A stretch of DNA of 64,000 bases, from NCBI GenBank assembly GCA_038523925.1, contig JBCBIY010000013.1, positions 14,304-78,303 on the forward strand. Reading direction: 5' to 3'. A program made the translations under genes and the position numbers. The DNA is from JBCBWG01 sp038523925. Its GTDB lineage: Bacteria; Pseudomonadota; Alphaproteobacteria; Rhizobiales; Hyphomicrobiaceae. Below the pieces are notes generated by a model that made no database searches, was not told where the DNA came from, and saw nothing but the letters and a program-made list of their open reading frames with translations. Of this stretch, positions 7,970 to 16,012 are shown one piece after another. Numbering within the stretch: position 1 is the first letter of the stretch; each line of letters opens with the position of its first letter.

Positions 7970-8470
7970 ATGGTCAAGTCGTTCGCCGCAGCAGCCGCTC
8001 TGATCGGTGCAATCGCACTGGCCGGACCGGCGCGCGCTGATACCGACCGGATTGAGACGGGGCTCCTGGAGTGCAGCGGTCAGGGTGGATGGGGGCTGAT
8101 CATTGGGTCTCAGAAAACGATGACCTGCACGTTCACGTCGCTCTCCGGTAAGCCGCTCGGCGTTTACGATGCGACGATCACGAAGTTCGGTCTCGACATC
8201 GGCAAGACCGGGCAGACGTCGATGATCTGGGCTGTGTTCGCGCCGGCAACGGCTGCGGGCGACAACTACGATGTCGGATCGCTCGCCGGTGGTTATGTCG
8301 GCGTCTCAGCGGAAGCGTCAGCCGGGATCGGGCTCGGTGCTGACGCACTCGTCGGCGGCGGCGAGACGTCGTTTGCATTGCAGCCGGTCAGCGTGAAGGC
8401 GCAGACCGGGATCAACATCGCAGTCGGCGTCAAGAACTTGAACCTCACCTTCCGCGGCCCGGCCGGATAG
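7970..8470 (+). CDS. DUF992 family secreted protein
   Basis: 166 residues. Start chosen at ATG 7970 because of a GGGAGA site 7 bases upstream; a longer frame opens at 7865 but encodes Arg/His-rich filler. Signal peptide 1-23 (MVKSFAAAAALIGAIALAGP, cut after ARA). The mature part has LLECSGQGGWGLIIGSQ, CTFTS, KFGLDIGKTG, WAVFAPA, ADALVGGG and LQPVSVKAQTGINIAVGV, which is the full DUF992 pattern. Two Cys could form a disulfide. These are periplasmic or outer-surface proteins of unknown role common in Rhizobiales, and a direct link to FDH is not implied. Confidence 0.85.
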   Translation: MVKSFAAAAALIGAIALAGPARADTDRIETGLLECSGQGGWGLIIGSQKTMTCTFTSLSGKPLGVYDATITKFGLDIGKTGQTSMIWAVFAPATAAGDNYDVGSLAGGYVGVSAEASAGIGLGADALVGGGETSFALQPVSVKAQTGINIAVGVKNLNLTFRGPAG

Positions 8471-8492
8471 TCAGCGCACGCGCTCAAGGCTC

Positions 8493-8516
8493 GCGCGGCG
8501 GAGCCCTCCGCCGCGC
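8493..8516. terminator. GC-rich hairpin between convergent genes
   Basis: Perfect 11-bp inverted repeat (GCGCGGCGGAG and its complement around CC) between the stops of the DUF992 gene and the WD40-cytochrome gene. There is no T-run, so it could be a bidirectional factor-assisted terminator or an RNA 3'-end stabiliser. Confidence 0.5.
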
Positions 8517-8526
8517 CGAGACAGCG

Positions 8527-9930
8527 TTACTTCGTTGCCTGCTCAAGAAAGGCGATCAGGTCCGCCCGTTCGCGATCATCGCGCATCTTTTGCAGCGGCA
8601 TCTTCGAGCCCGGCGTGAAGACTTCCGGACCGAGTTCAAAGAGCTTCGAGATCGTCTCCGCAGTCCAGACGATATCAAGATGCTTCAACGGCTCGGAGTA
8701 GCGATAGTCCTTTACCGTCGCGATCCGCCGGCCGAACACGCCGTGCAGGGTCGGGCCGGCACGGTTCCGGCTATCGGGCGACAACGTATGGCAAACGCTG
8801 CACTTGCGCGCGAATTGGATGCGGCCGCGCTCGACCGGGTCGTCGCTGTCGGCCGTCACTTGGAACCTGCGCGGGAACGATGACGGCACCGGCTCGAACG
8901 GCTTCCGCGGCGTCACCTGCCAGATGTGCACGGCGTCATCGAGGCCGCCGTAATAGAGCGCCTTCGCATCGGCTGAAAACGCGAGCGCCCAAATCGGCCC
9001 GAACGGGTTTCGGTACTCTTCGATGAGCGCCCAGGTCTTCGTGTTCCAGACGCGGACGAGGCCATCGCCACCAGCGGTCGCCAGACGGCCTGCGCGATGA
9101 GCCAGCGCGAGGACCGGCTTGCCATGCTTGGCGAGCGTCTTGACCTGCTCGCCGGTCGCAGCATCGACGAGGCCGACCGCGCCATCGGTCGCGCCAAAGG
9201 CAATGAGGTTTGTGCCGGCGATCCGCGTCAGAACGTTGAGCCCCCAGCCATGATTGAGGACCGCGCGCTCGAGCGCGCCGGTGGCCGCGCTGAACCGGCG
9301 GAGGCGGCCATCGCTGCTGGCAGTGAAGATCGACTTGCCGTCGGCGGAAAAGACCGCGGCGCTGACCGGGCCGCCGTGTCCCTCAAGCGTATGACGGTGG
9401 GCCCATGTGCCATCGGCGCCGGGCGTCCAAATGCGCGCGGTGCGATCCCAGCTTGCCGACGCAATGGCCGCGCCGCCGGGTGCCACATCAAGCGCGTTGA
9501 TCTTGTGGGTATGGCCCTCGAGGACGATCGGTTGCGACCGCGCGCCGTTCGGCTTAAGTGCGGCCGCCGGGATCAGCCGGACTTTGCCATCGTCTCCGGC
9601 AAGGACAGCGCCGCCGGCGGCAAAGGCAACGGCGTTGATCGCACCTTCGACGTCATCAAAGCGGCCGGCTTCGGAGGGCGTGGGCTTGGACGTGTCCCAG
9701 GCCATCATCGAATAATCGAACGAACCGGAGAGCAGCAGCTTCCCGTCTGCCGAGAGCGCAAGAGCTTTGACCGGGCCACCGTGGCCCGTGAGCTTTAGCG
9801 GGGGCTTCGGCTTTGCCGGTTGCTTCGCGGCCGGCTCGTTGGCTTGAGCGCCGGCCACGGCCCAGACAGCGCAAAGGGCGCACACCAAGGCGGCCGCGCC
9901 CTTCGTCAAGTGCTTCGTCATGAACCGCAT
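8527..9930 (-). CDS. WD40 beta-propeller fused to a c-type cytochrome domain
   Basis: 467 residues with a Sec signal peptide (about 1-30; ATGs at codons 1 and 4). Residues about 45-345 are WD40 repeats, with recurring LxGHxxPVxALALSADGK...DxxMxxWD and ASxDxTARIW units, giving about seven blades. Residues about 365-467 are a monohaem cytochrome c: CSVCH at 377-381, GPTLHGVFGR, and PGSKMPL with the likely axial Met near 444. It is therefore periplasmic. It follows fdhC by 20 bp on the same strand and is probably the last gene of the FDH operon. It could link the FDH haem b subunit to soluble electron acceptors or serve as a docking platform. The cytochrome part is certain; the partner is inferred. 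Confidence 0.85.
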   Translation of the reverse strand: MRFMTKHLTKGAAALVCALCAVWAVAGAQANEPAAKQPAKPKPPLKLTGHGGPVKALALSADGKLLLSGSFDYSMMAWDTSKPTPSEAGRFDDVEGAINAVAFAAGGAVLAGDDGKVRLIPAAALKPNGARSQPIVLEGHTHKINALDVAPGGAAIASASWDRTARIWTPGADGTWAHRHTLEGHGGPVSAAVFSADGKSIFTASSDGRLRRFSAATGALERAVLNHGWGLNVLTRIAGTNLIAFGATDGAVGLVDAATGEQVKTLAKHGKPVLALAHRAGRLATAGGDGLVRVWNTKTWALIEEYRNPFGPIWALAFSADAKALYYGGLDDAVHIWQVTPRKPFEPVPSSFPRRFQVTADSDDPVERGRIQFARKCSVCHTLSPDSRNRAGPTLHGVFGRRIATVKDYRYSEPLKHLDIVWTAETISKLFELGPEVFTPGSKMPLQKMRDDRERADLIAFLEQATK

Positions 9931-9950
9931 AGCGGGCGGGACGTGCGTCG

Positions 9951-11096
9951 CTATTCAGCCGGCTGGACGCGGCCGCCGGTGATTTCCTCGCGCTCCTTCT
10001 CGAGCACTTCCTTGGCCCAGATGTTGTGGTGCTCTTTCGCCCAATTCACATCGACCTCGCCGGATCCCATCGCCGAGAATGCGCCCTGCATTCCAATCGT
10101 CCCGATGTAGATGTGTGCAAACACGACGATGGTCATGAAGATCGCGAGGCCGCCATGCCAGAGCGTGGCGTACTGCTGCTCTTGGTTGGCCGATAGCTCC
10201 GTCGGCAGGTTGAGGCCGAACTGATTGAGGAACGCAAACGTCTTCGCAAACATCGGGAATTCGAACGGCCAGAGCAGCGCGATGCCCGATAGCGAAAGCG
10301 AGACGCCGGAGAGCATCACGAGCCAGAACAGGATCTTCTGGCCGGCATTGAACTTCTTGGCAGGCGGATGTCCGCCGCCGATCATGCCGCCGCCGCGCAG
10401 AAGCCAGATGGCGTCGTACCGGTTCGGGATGTTTTGCGCGACCCACATAATGAACGTGAGCACCAGGCCGACCATGAAGGCGAAGGCCACGTAGTTGTGG
10501 GCCCACTTCATGCCGATCGAAAAGCTCGCGAACAGCTCCTTGCCCATGACCGGCATCAGCACGTGCTTGCCGTAGACGATGTTGAGGCCGGAGACGGCAA
10601 GGATGATGAACGAGACGGCTAGCAGCCAGTGGCCGGCCCGCTCGACATCGGTGAAGCGCGTGATCGTCGAGCCCGACATGCCGGCGTCGACTTTGATGCG
10701 GCCGCGCAGGAGGAAGAACAGCGCGAGCAGCAACAGGATGCCGCCAAGCCCGTAAGCGCCATACTTCGTGTAGTCGCCCTCGCGGAGGATCTGCCAGTTG
10801 CTGCCGGATGAATCGACGAGGACGGCCGCACCCGGACCAATCTGTTGCGCGTTGCCGGATGCGCCCTCGCGCACCTTCCGCCACATCTCGGTGTCGTACT
10901 GCGGCGCGCCGCCAAGTCCGGCGCCGCCCGGCAAATTGGTTGGCGCCTGCTGCTCGCCTGGCGTCGATGCGCCCGATGGTGGGCGGACGCTCGATTGCGC
11001 ATCGGCGGACGACGGGGCGAGCATCACGCCGAGGAGCGCGACGAGGCCCGCGAGAACCGCGGTGCGGGCGAAACCGAATGAGCGGAGAAGGCGCAT
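9951..11096 (-). CDS. fdhC: Formate dehydrogenase gamma subunit, cytochrome b556
   Basis: About 381 residues from ATG 11096; in-frame ATG 11135 and TTG 11159 are alternatives without better ribosome sites. A Sec signal (MRLLRSFGFARTAVLAGLVALL, cut after ADA) leads to a periplasmic Pro/Gly-rich segment, then a transmembrane helix near 130-150 (GLGGILLLLALFFLLRG) and a four-helix haem b domain. Matching His sites include DVERAGHWLLAVSF, IGMKWAHNYVAFAF and YATLWHGGLAIFMTIVVFAHIYIG. It takes electrons from the FdhB iron-sulfur chain and passes them to quinone. The long N-terminal periplasmic and first helix extension is usual in this FDH type. Third structural gene of the operon. Confidence 0.92.
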   Translation of the reverse strand: MRLLRSFGFARTAVLAGLVALLGVMLAPSSADAQSSVRPPSGASTPGEQQAPTNLPGGAGLGGAPQYDTEMWRKVREGASGNAQQIGPGAAVLVDSSGSNWQILREGDYTKYGAYGLGGILLLLALFFLLRGRIKVDAGMSGSTITRFTDVERAGHWLLAVSFIILAVSGLNIVYGKHVLMPVMGKELFASFSIGMKWAHNYVAFAFMVGLVLTFIMWVAQNIPNRYDAIWLLRGGGMIGGGHPPAKKFNAGQKILFWLVMLSGVSLSLSGIALLWPFEFPMFAKTFAFLNQFGLNLPTELSANQEQQYATLWHGGLAIFMTIVVFAHIYIGTIGMQGAFSAMGSGEVDVNWAKEHHNIWAKEVLEKEREEITGGRVQPAE

Positions 11097-11161
11097 GTTC
11101 TTGACCGTACTGTTGCAGCGTGCCGACGCGATCATCAGCAAATCGATTGCCTGAAACAAGT

Positions 11162-11191
11162 GTCCCCCACCCCGTATGCGAGGAGGGGGAC
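11162..11191 (-). other. Intercistronic hairpin between fdhB and fdhC
   Basis: GTCCCCC with a further CC pairs with the matching GG and GGGGGAC arm across a 10-nt loop, with one A-A mismatch. It sits between the fdhB stop and the fdhC start. No T-run follows on the minus strand, so it more likely modulates message decay or stoichiometry than terminates transcription. Confidence 0.5.
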
Positions 11192-11249
11192 GAATTGACC
11201 ATCGCGCGCCAGCGCGATGAAGCGGTGCCTAGCTCGCAGGCAAAGCCGC

Positions 11250-11843
11250 TTAGCCGGCCTGGCCGGAGTAGGCCTTGCCCCAGCCCCAGGCGCCTGACCC
11301 GAAGCCGCGGCCGACGACGCGCTTACGGTAGATGTCGGAGACAACGTCGCCGTCACCTGCCAGCAGCGCCTTCGTCGAACACATCTCGGCGCAGAGCGGC
11401 AGCTTGCCTTCTGCGAGACGGTTGGTGCCGTACTTCTGATAGGCGACCTTTTGTGGTTCGTCCTTCGGTCCGCCGGCGCAGAAGGTGCACTTGTCCATCT
11501 TGCCGCGCGTGCCGAAGTTCGACCGCTGTGGATACTGCGGCGCGCCGAATGGGCAGGCGTAGAAGCAGTAGCCGCAGCCAATGCACAGGTCCTTGTCGTG
11601 GAGGACCACGCCCTGTGCCGTCTGGCTGAAGCAGTCGACCGGGCAGACCGCCATGCAAGGCGCTTCCGAACAGTGCATGCAGGCAACCGAGATCGAACGT
11701 TCGCCCGGTTGACCGTCATTGATGGTGACCACGCGGCGGCGGTTCACGCCCCACTGCACCTCGTGCTCGTTCTTACAAGCCGTGACACATGCGTTGCATT
11801 CGATGCAGCGCTCGGCGTCACACAGGAACTTCATGCGTGCCAT
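11250..11843 (-). CDS. fdhB: Formate dehydrogenase beta subunit, four-cluster ferredoxin
   Basis: 197 residues, MARMKFLCDAERCIECNACV at the start. Four 4Fe-4S motifs are visible: CIECNACVTAC, CMHCSEAPCMAVCP, CIGCGYCFYACPFG, and the split CTFCAGG...CAEMC. This is the FdhB/FDH3B-type electron conduit between the molybdenum subunit and the cytochrome b subunit. It lacks its own signal, consistent with export by hitch-hiking on the Tat signal of FdhA. It is 3 bp downstream of fdhA. The C-terminus ends in a Gly/Trp-rich tail without a membrane anchor helix, unlike E. coli FdoH. Confidence 0.95.
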   Translation of the reverse strand: MARMKFLCDAERCIECNACVTACKNEHEVQWGVNRRRVVTINDGQPGERSISVACMHCSEAPCMAVCPVDCFSQTAQGVVLHDKDLCIGCGYCFYACPFGAPQYPQRSNFGTRGKMDKCTFCAGGPKDEPQKVAYQKYGTNRLAEGKLPLCAEMCSTKALLAGDGDVVSDIYRKRVVGRGFGSGAWGWGKAYSGQAG

Positions 11844-11846
11844 GGG

Positions 11847-14747
11847 TTATGCCCTCCAGATCTTGCAGAGCGTCGTCTTCGTTTCCTGCATTTGAGTGAC
11901 GCTGTCGTAGCCATAGGTTTGTGCAGTGTTGGTCGCCTCGCCGAGCACGTATGGGTCAGCATCCTTCGGGTACTTGTCCCTGAGATCCTTGCCCTGGAAG
12001 TGCCCGCCGAAGTGGAACGGCATGAACGCGACGCCTTTGCCGACGCGCTCGGTCACCATCGCGGCGACCTTCACCTTGCCCTTCTCAGGCCCCTCGACCC
12101 AGACCGTCTCGCCATCCTTGATGCCAAGGTCATTGGCGTCGGCCGGATGAATCTCGACGAACATTTCCTGCTGCAGCTCAGCGAGCCACGGGTTCGACCG
12201 GGTCTCGTCGCCGCCACCCTCGTATTCGACCAGACGGCCGGAGGTGAGGATGATCGGATAGTCCTTCGAGAAGTCCTGCTTCTGGATCGACGCATACATT
12301 GTCGGGAGCCGGTAGAACTTCCGGTCCTCGTAAGTTGCGTATTGGTCAACCAGATCGCGGCGCGGCGTGTAGAGCGGCTCGCGGTGGACCGGCACGGGAT
12401 CCGGGAACGTCCAGACGACCGCGCGGGCCTTGGCGTTACCGAACGGTGCACAGCCGTGCTTGATCGCGACGCGCTGGATGCCGCCGGAGAGGTCGGTCTT
12501 CCAGTTCGTCTTGTCACCGGCGACTTTCTCGATCGAGGCTTTTTCCTCGTCCGTCAGGTCGCCATCCCAGCCAAGCTTCTTGAGCATGGCCATCGTGAAT
12601 TCAGGATACCCGGACTTGATCTCCGACCCGACGGGGTAGCTGTCGACGGCGAGCAGGTTGTCCTTGTTCTCGTCACCCGTTGCGTACTTTTCAGGTGCCT
12701 TCACACCAAAGCGTGCGCGGAAGCAGAGGCCACCGTCGGCGACCGGCTTCGAGGTGTCGTAGAGGTTCGGCGTGCCGGGGTGGCCCATTTCTGGAGTCCC
12801 CCAGGCCGGCCACGGCATCCCGTAGTAATCGCCGTCGCATGGCCCGCCGCGCGCCTGCAGCGTAACACGGTCGAACGTTGCCTGGTTCGCCATGTGCTTC
12901 TTGATGCGCTCAGGCGACTGGCCGGTATACCCGATCGTCCACATCCCGCGGTTGATCTCGCGGGTCGTGTCCTCGACGTCCGGCTGGTTGTTCTCGACCT
13001 TGATGTTCTTGAACATCTCCTTCTCGAAGCCGAACTTCTTCGCAAAGAGATACATGATCTCGTGGTCGACTTTCGATTCAAACAGCGGCTCGACGACTTT
13101 CTCGCGCCACTGAATCGAGCGGTTCGACGCCGTCACAGAACCGTAGTTCTCGAACTGCGTCGTCGCCGGCAGCAGGTACACGCCGTCCGTGCGGTCGTGC
13201 ATGACGGCTGCCACCGTTGGGAACGGATCGATGACAACGAGAAGGTCGAGCTTCTCCATCGCCTTCTTCATGTCCGGCCCGCGGGTCTGCGAGTTCGCGG
13301 CATGGCCCCAGAACACCATCGCGCGGACGTTGTCCGGCTGGTCCATGTTGGCCTTGTCTTCGAGCACGCCATCAATCCAGCGCGCGACGACGATGCCCTT
13401 CGAGCTCATCGCCTTTTCGTCTTGGAAGCGGCCTTTCATGTAGTCGTAGTCGACGTCCCAGACGCGGCTCCAGTGCTTCCAGGCGCCGGCCGAGAGACCG
13501 TAGTAGCCGGGCAGCGTGTGGCTCAGCACGCCAAGGTCCGTTGCGCCCTGCACGTTGCAGTGGCCGCGGAAGATGTTCGTGCCGCCGCCGGTGGTGCCCA
13601 TGTTGCCGAGCGCGAGCTGCAGCACGCAGTAGGCGCGGGTGTTGTTGTTGCCGTTGGTGTGCTGCGTGCCGCCCATGCACCAGATGACCGTGCCGGGCTT
13701 GTTCGTTGCCAGTGTCCGCGCCACGCGCAGCATCTGGCTCTTCGGCACGCCGGTGACCTTCTCGACCTCTTCTGGCGTCCACTTGGCCACTTCCTCGCGG
13801 ATGAGGTCCATGCCCCACACGCGCTGCTCGATGAACTGCTTGTCTTCCCAGCCGTTCTCGAAGATGTGGTAGAGGATGCCCCAGATCAGGCCGACGTCAG
13901 TGCCGGGGCGGAACCGGACATACTCCGTCGCGTGGGCGGCCGTGCGCGTGAAGCGCGGGTCGCAGACGATCATCGGAGCGTTGTTCTGCTCCTTCGACTT
14001 CAGCAGGTGCTGCAGCGAAACCGGGTGGGCTTCTGCAGGGTTGCCGCCGATGAGGAAGATCGCCTTCGACTTCAGAATGTCGTTGTACGAGTTCGTCATC
14101 GCGCCGTAGCCCCAGGTGTTTGCAACACCTGCAACCGTGGTCGAGTGACAGATACGCGCCTGGTGGTCGAGGTTGTTGGTGCCCCAGAACGCGCCGAACT
14201 TGCGGAACAGATACGCCTGCTCGTTCGAATGCTTCGCAGACCCCAGCCAGTAAACGCTATCCGGTCCGCTTTCTTCGCGGATCTTCATCATCTGGTCGCC
14301 AACCTGGCCGATGGCGTCGTCCCAGCTAATGCGCTTCCACTTCCCGCCTTCAAGCTTCATCGGGTACTTGAGCCGGCGCTCACCGTGCGCGTGCTCGCGG
14401 ACCGACGCGCCCTTTGCGCAGTGGGCGCCGAGGTTGAACGGTGAATCCCAGCCGGGCTCTTGTCCGACCCACGTGCCGTTCGACACTTCAGCGATCACCG
14501 AGCAGCCGACCGAGCAGTGCGTGCAGACCGACATGCGGGTCTCAAGCTTACCCGTCGCGCCGGCGCCTGCGGCTTCCGCTTTCTCGACACGGCCAACAGT
14601 AACGGCCGAAGCAGCCGCAAGGCCGCCGACGGCGAGACCGGAGTTCCGAAGGAACGCGCGGCGGTCAACGACGCCCGGCGTACCGGCAGCAGCGGCACTG
14701 GCAAGGCGTGCGCTGCGGGCCGAACCTGACGATTTCTTTCTCAGCAT
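11847..14747 (-). CDS. fdhA: Formate dehydrogenase alpha subunit, molybdopterin-dependent
   Basis: 966 residues, catalytic subunit oxidising formate to CO2. A Tat signal with DRRAFLRNSG at 28-37 is followed by an Ala-rich hydrophobic stretch. A 4Fe-4S site is formed by Cys75, Cys78, Cys82 and Cys110. The Mo/W ligand is Cys200 in ARICHSTTVAG, followed by the conserved His201, so this is a cysteine and not a selenocysteine enzyme. WGYGAMTNSYNDI and IFLIGGNPAEAHP are the usual bis-MGD binding motifs, and the C-terminal dinucleotide domain includes GRLVEYEGGG. It is a periplasmic respiratory enzyme with FdhB and FdhC. The start is the only good ATG before the Tat signal. Confidence 0.96.
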   Translation of the reverse strand: MLRKKSSGSARSARLASAAAAGTPGVVDRRAFLRNSGLAVGGLAAASAVTVGRVEKAEAAGAGATGKLETRMSVCTHCSVGCSVIAEVSNGTWVGQEPGWDSPFNLGAHCAKGASVREHAHGERRLKYPMKLEGGKWKRISWDDAIGQVGDQMMKIREESGPDSVYWLGSAKHSNEQAYLFRKFGAFWGTNNLDHQARICHSTTVAGVANTWGYGAMTNSYNDILKSKAIFLIGGNPAEAHPVSLQHLLKSKEQNNAPMIVCDPRFTRTAAHATEYVRFRPGTDVGLIWGILYHIFENGWEDKQFIEQRVWGMDLIREEVAKWTPEEVEKVTGVPKSQMLRVARTLATNKPGTVIWCMGGTQHTNGNNNTRAYCVLQLALGNMGTTGGGTNIFRGHCNVQGATDLGVLSHTLPGYYGLSAGAWKHWSRVWDVDYDYMKGRFQDEKAMSSKGIVVARWIDGVLEDKANMDQPDNVRAMVFWGHAANSQTRGPDMKKAMEKLDLLVVIDPFPTVAAVMHDRTDGVYLLPATTQFENYGSVTASNRSIQWREKVVEPLFESKVDHEIMYLFAKKFGFEKEMFKNIKVENNQPDVEDTTREINRGMWTIGYTGQSPERIKKHMANQATFDRVTLQARGGPCDGDYYGMPWPAWGTPEMGHPGTPNLYDTSKPVADGGLCFRARFGVKAPEKYATGDENKDNLLAVDSYPVGSEIKSGYPEFTMAMLKKLGWDGDLTDEEKASIEKVAGDKTNWKTDLSGGIQRVAIKHGCAPFGNAKARAVVWTFPDPVPVHREPLYTPRRDLVDQYATYEDRKFYRLPTMYASIQKQDFSKDYPIILTSGRLVEYEGGGDETRSNPWLAELQQEMFVEIHPADANDLGIKDGETVWVEGPEKGKVKVAAMVTERVGKGVAFMPFHFGGHFQGKDLRDKYPKDADPYVLGEATNTAQTYGYDSVTQMQETKTTLCKIWRA

Positions 14748-14833
14748 TTGAAGTCTCTCCTCCTCAGTCGCGGCGGGTGCAAGCGCGCTTTGAACAAACG
14801 GCGCAGCCGGCGCGAGGCAGTTTCAGGTTCAGA

Positions 14834-15040
14834 TCAGAACTCGCGGGCGAGGTCGTAGTAGCGCTTAACGTGTGCGCTCTCGTGGTAATCGCCATCAGCG
14901 GTCGGCTTGGCCGGGGCCTCGGCGGCTTGCGCGCCGGTAACCGCCGCTGCGGCAGCCGCGCCCGTACCGACGACGCTGGCGCCGGCGAGCTTCAAGAAGC
15001 TCCGGCGGTCGGACCGTCTATCTTTGCTCGTGTCAGCCAT
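14834..15040 (-). CDS. fdhX: Small Tat-signal protein, formate dehydrogenase subunit FdhX
   Basis: 68 residues. The start at 15040 (MADTSKDRRSDRRSFLKLAG) is fixed by AAGGAGA 7 bases upstream; an in-frame ATG six codons earlier overlaps that site. It has a clear twin-arginine signal (RRSFLKLAG) and an Ala-rich hydrophobic core, then a short mature end HESAHVKRYYDLAREF. Such proteins sit upstream of fdhA in many proteobacterial FDH operons and copurify or assist in export in some species. Here it lies between the chaperone and fdhA genes as expected. Confidence 0.85.
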   Translation of the reverse strand: MADTSKDRRSDRRSFLKLAGASVVGTGAAAAAAVTGAQAAEAPAKPTADGDYHESAHVKRYYDLAREF

Positions 15041-15136
15041 CTCGAGGTCTCCTTCCAACTTTGTTTCCCGGCCGCCCCGCCGGATCTCATCTCAGTGTTC
15101 AGCAGCGCCATCGGCGCCGCCGCAATCATTCGGCCG

Positions 15137-15751
15137 TCAGGCCATGCGGAACGCATCCTCCTCGATCGCAAGGAAGGCAGCACCGGCACGCCCGACGTTG
15201 GCGTAGAGGCGCGCGTTCTGAGCGCTCGAAAGATCAGCGAAGAAATGCGGGATCCAGCTTGCGACGTGCGCTTCAAAGAATGCGCGTTCGCGGTCATGGT
15301 TCGAATTGATGCCGAGCCCGCCGTCGATCAGGCCGGCCATGATCTCAAGGATCGACGCGACGTTGTCTTCGGGCTCATTGATGTCGTCGGCGCGCTTCAG
15401 GCCAAATGCCGCCATGTCGCCGCGCAGTTTCGCCAGCGGGCGTTCATGCAGGAAGCCGGTCAGATAGTAAGACGCGTAGGGAATGAGTTCGCCGCGACCG
15501 ACGCCGATAAAGAGGTCGTGGAACTCGGTGTCGACGGCGTCAGGGTCAGCGGTCCGTGCAGCCGTGGCGAGATCGTTAATGACCGCGCCGAAGGCTGTTG
15601 CCTCATCGCCGGCCAGATTTGCGGTGTCATTCAACACAGTTTGCGACGGCGCCGCGGTCAGCAGGCGCGCCAGCAGTCGGTACACGGAAGCGCGCAGAGC
15701 ATCCTCCGCGCCAACATCTCCCGGTGGGGTTGCCTCCACCTCGGCCAGCAT
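15137..15751 (-). CDS. TorD/DmsD-family redox enzyme maturation chaperone
   Basis: 204 residues, all-helical. The YRLLARLLTAAPSQTVL and EFHDLFIGVGRGELIPYASYYLTGF segments are typical of TorD family chaperones, and EPEDNVASILEIM corresponds to the conserved EPxDHxxxxLxxM signature with Asn in place of His. It likely holds apo-FdhA and its Tat signal until cofactor insertion. A strong GGGGAGG site precedes the ATG. It is the first gene of the FDH operon, directly below the inverted-repeat control region. Confidence 0.88.
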   Translation of the reverse strand: MLAEVEATPPGDVGAEDALRASVYRLLARLLTAAPSQTVLNDTANLAGDEATAFGAVINDLATAARTADPDAVDTEFHDLFIGVGRGELIPYASYYLTGFLHERPLAKLRGDMAAFGLKRADDINEPEDNVASILEIMAGLIDGGLGINSNHDRERAFFEAHVASWIPHFFADLSSAQNARLYANVGRAGAAFLAIEEDAFRMA

Positions 15752-15764
15752 GTTCCTCCCCTTG

Positions 15765-15804
15765 GCAAAGTAGACTTTGCTCTTCTACTTTGGAACGATT
15801 CCAA
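15765..15804. promoter_or_regulatory. Nested inverted repeats upstream of the FDH operon
   Basis: Three overlapping dyads occur 14-53 bp upstream of the chaperone start. GCAAAGT-AG-ACTTTGC spans 15765-15780; CAAAGTAGA pairs perfectly with TCTACTTTG across 9 bp (15766-15792); TTGGAA-CGA-TTCCAA spans 15790-15804. Alternative pairings of the same half-site suggest a regulator operator or an RNA switch near the ribosome site. No matching regulator gene is identified. Confidence 0.6.
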
Positions 15805-15845
15805 GTTTGGCCGGACACAGCGAAACAGTAAATGGGGGGTCGCGC

Positions 15846-15859
15846 TAGACCAAGGTCTA
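15846..15859. promoter_or_regulatory. Second dyad in the chaperone-moaA divergent region
   Basis: TAGACC-AA-GGTCTA, six-base perfect arms. With its outer base it contains GTAGACC on one strand, close to the GTAGACT within the upstream cluster at 15770-15775, so both could be bound by the same factor acting on the FDH operon and moaA. Confidence 0.5.
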
Positions 15860-16012
15860 CTGATGATGCGCAACCATTAGGCAGTTATGCCTGCGCGGCC
15901 TTGCCCATTGCGGGCTTGCGGCAACTGCGCCACGTTAGTCTTGAGATGAAAGTTTAGGCTGGGTGCGGCGCTTTCCGCATCTAGCACCCGCGACGCAAAG
16001 ACGACATCCGCC

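Noticed and set aside
14142..14160. Selenocysteine codon in fdhA
   Set aside because: The metal-ligand codon reads TGC for Cys200, and no in-frame TGA or SECIS-like hairpin is present.
11451..14444. A 997-codon open frame antisense to fdhA and fdhB
   Set aside because: It is a shadow produced by high GC in the third codon position of fdhA; it has no recognisable domain or ribosome site.
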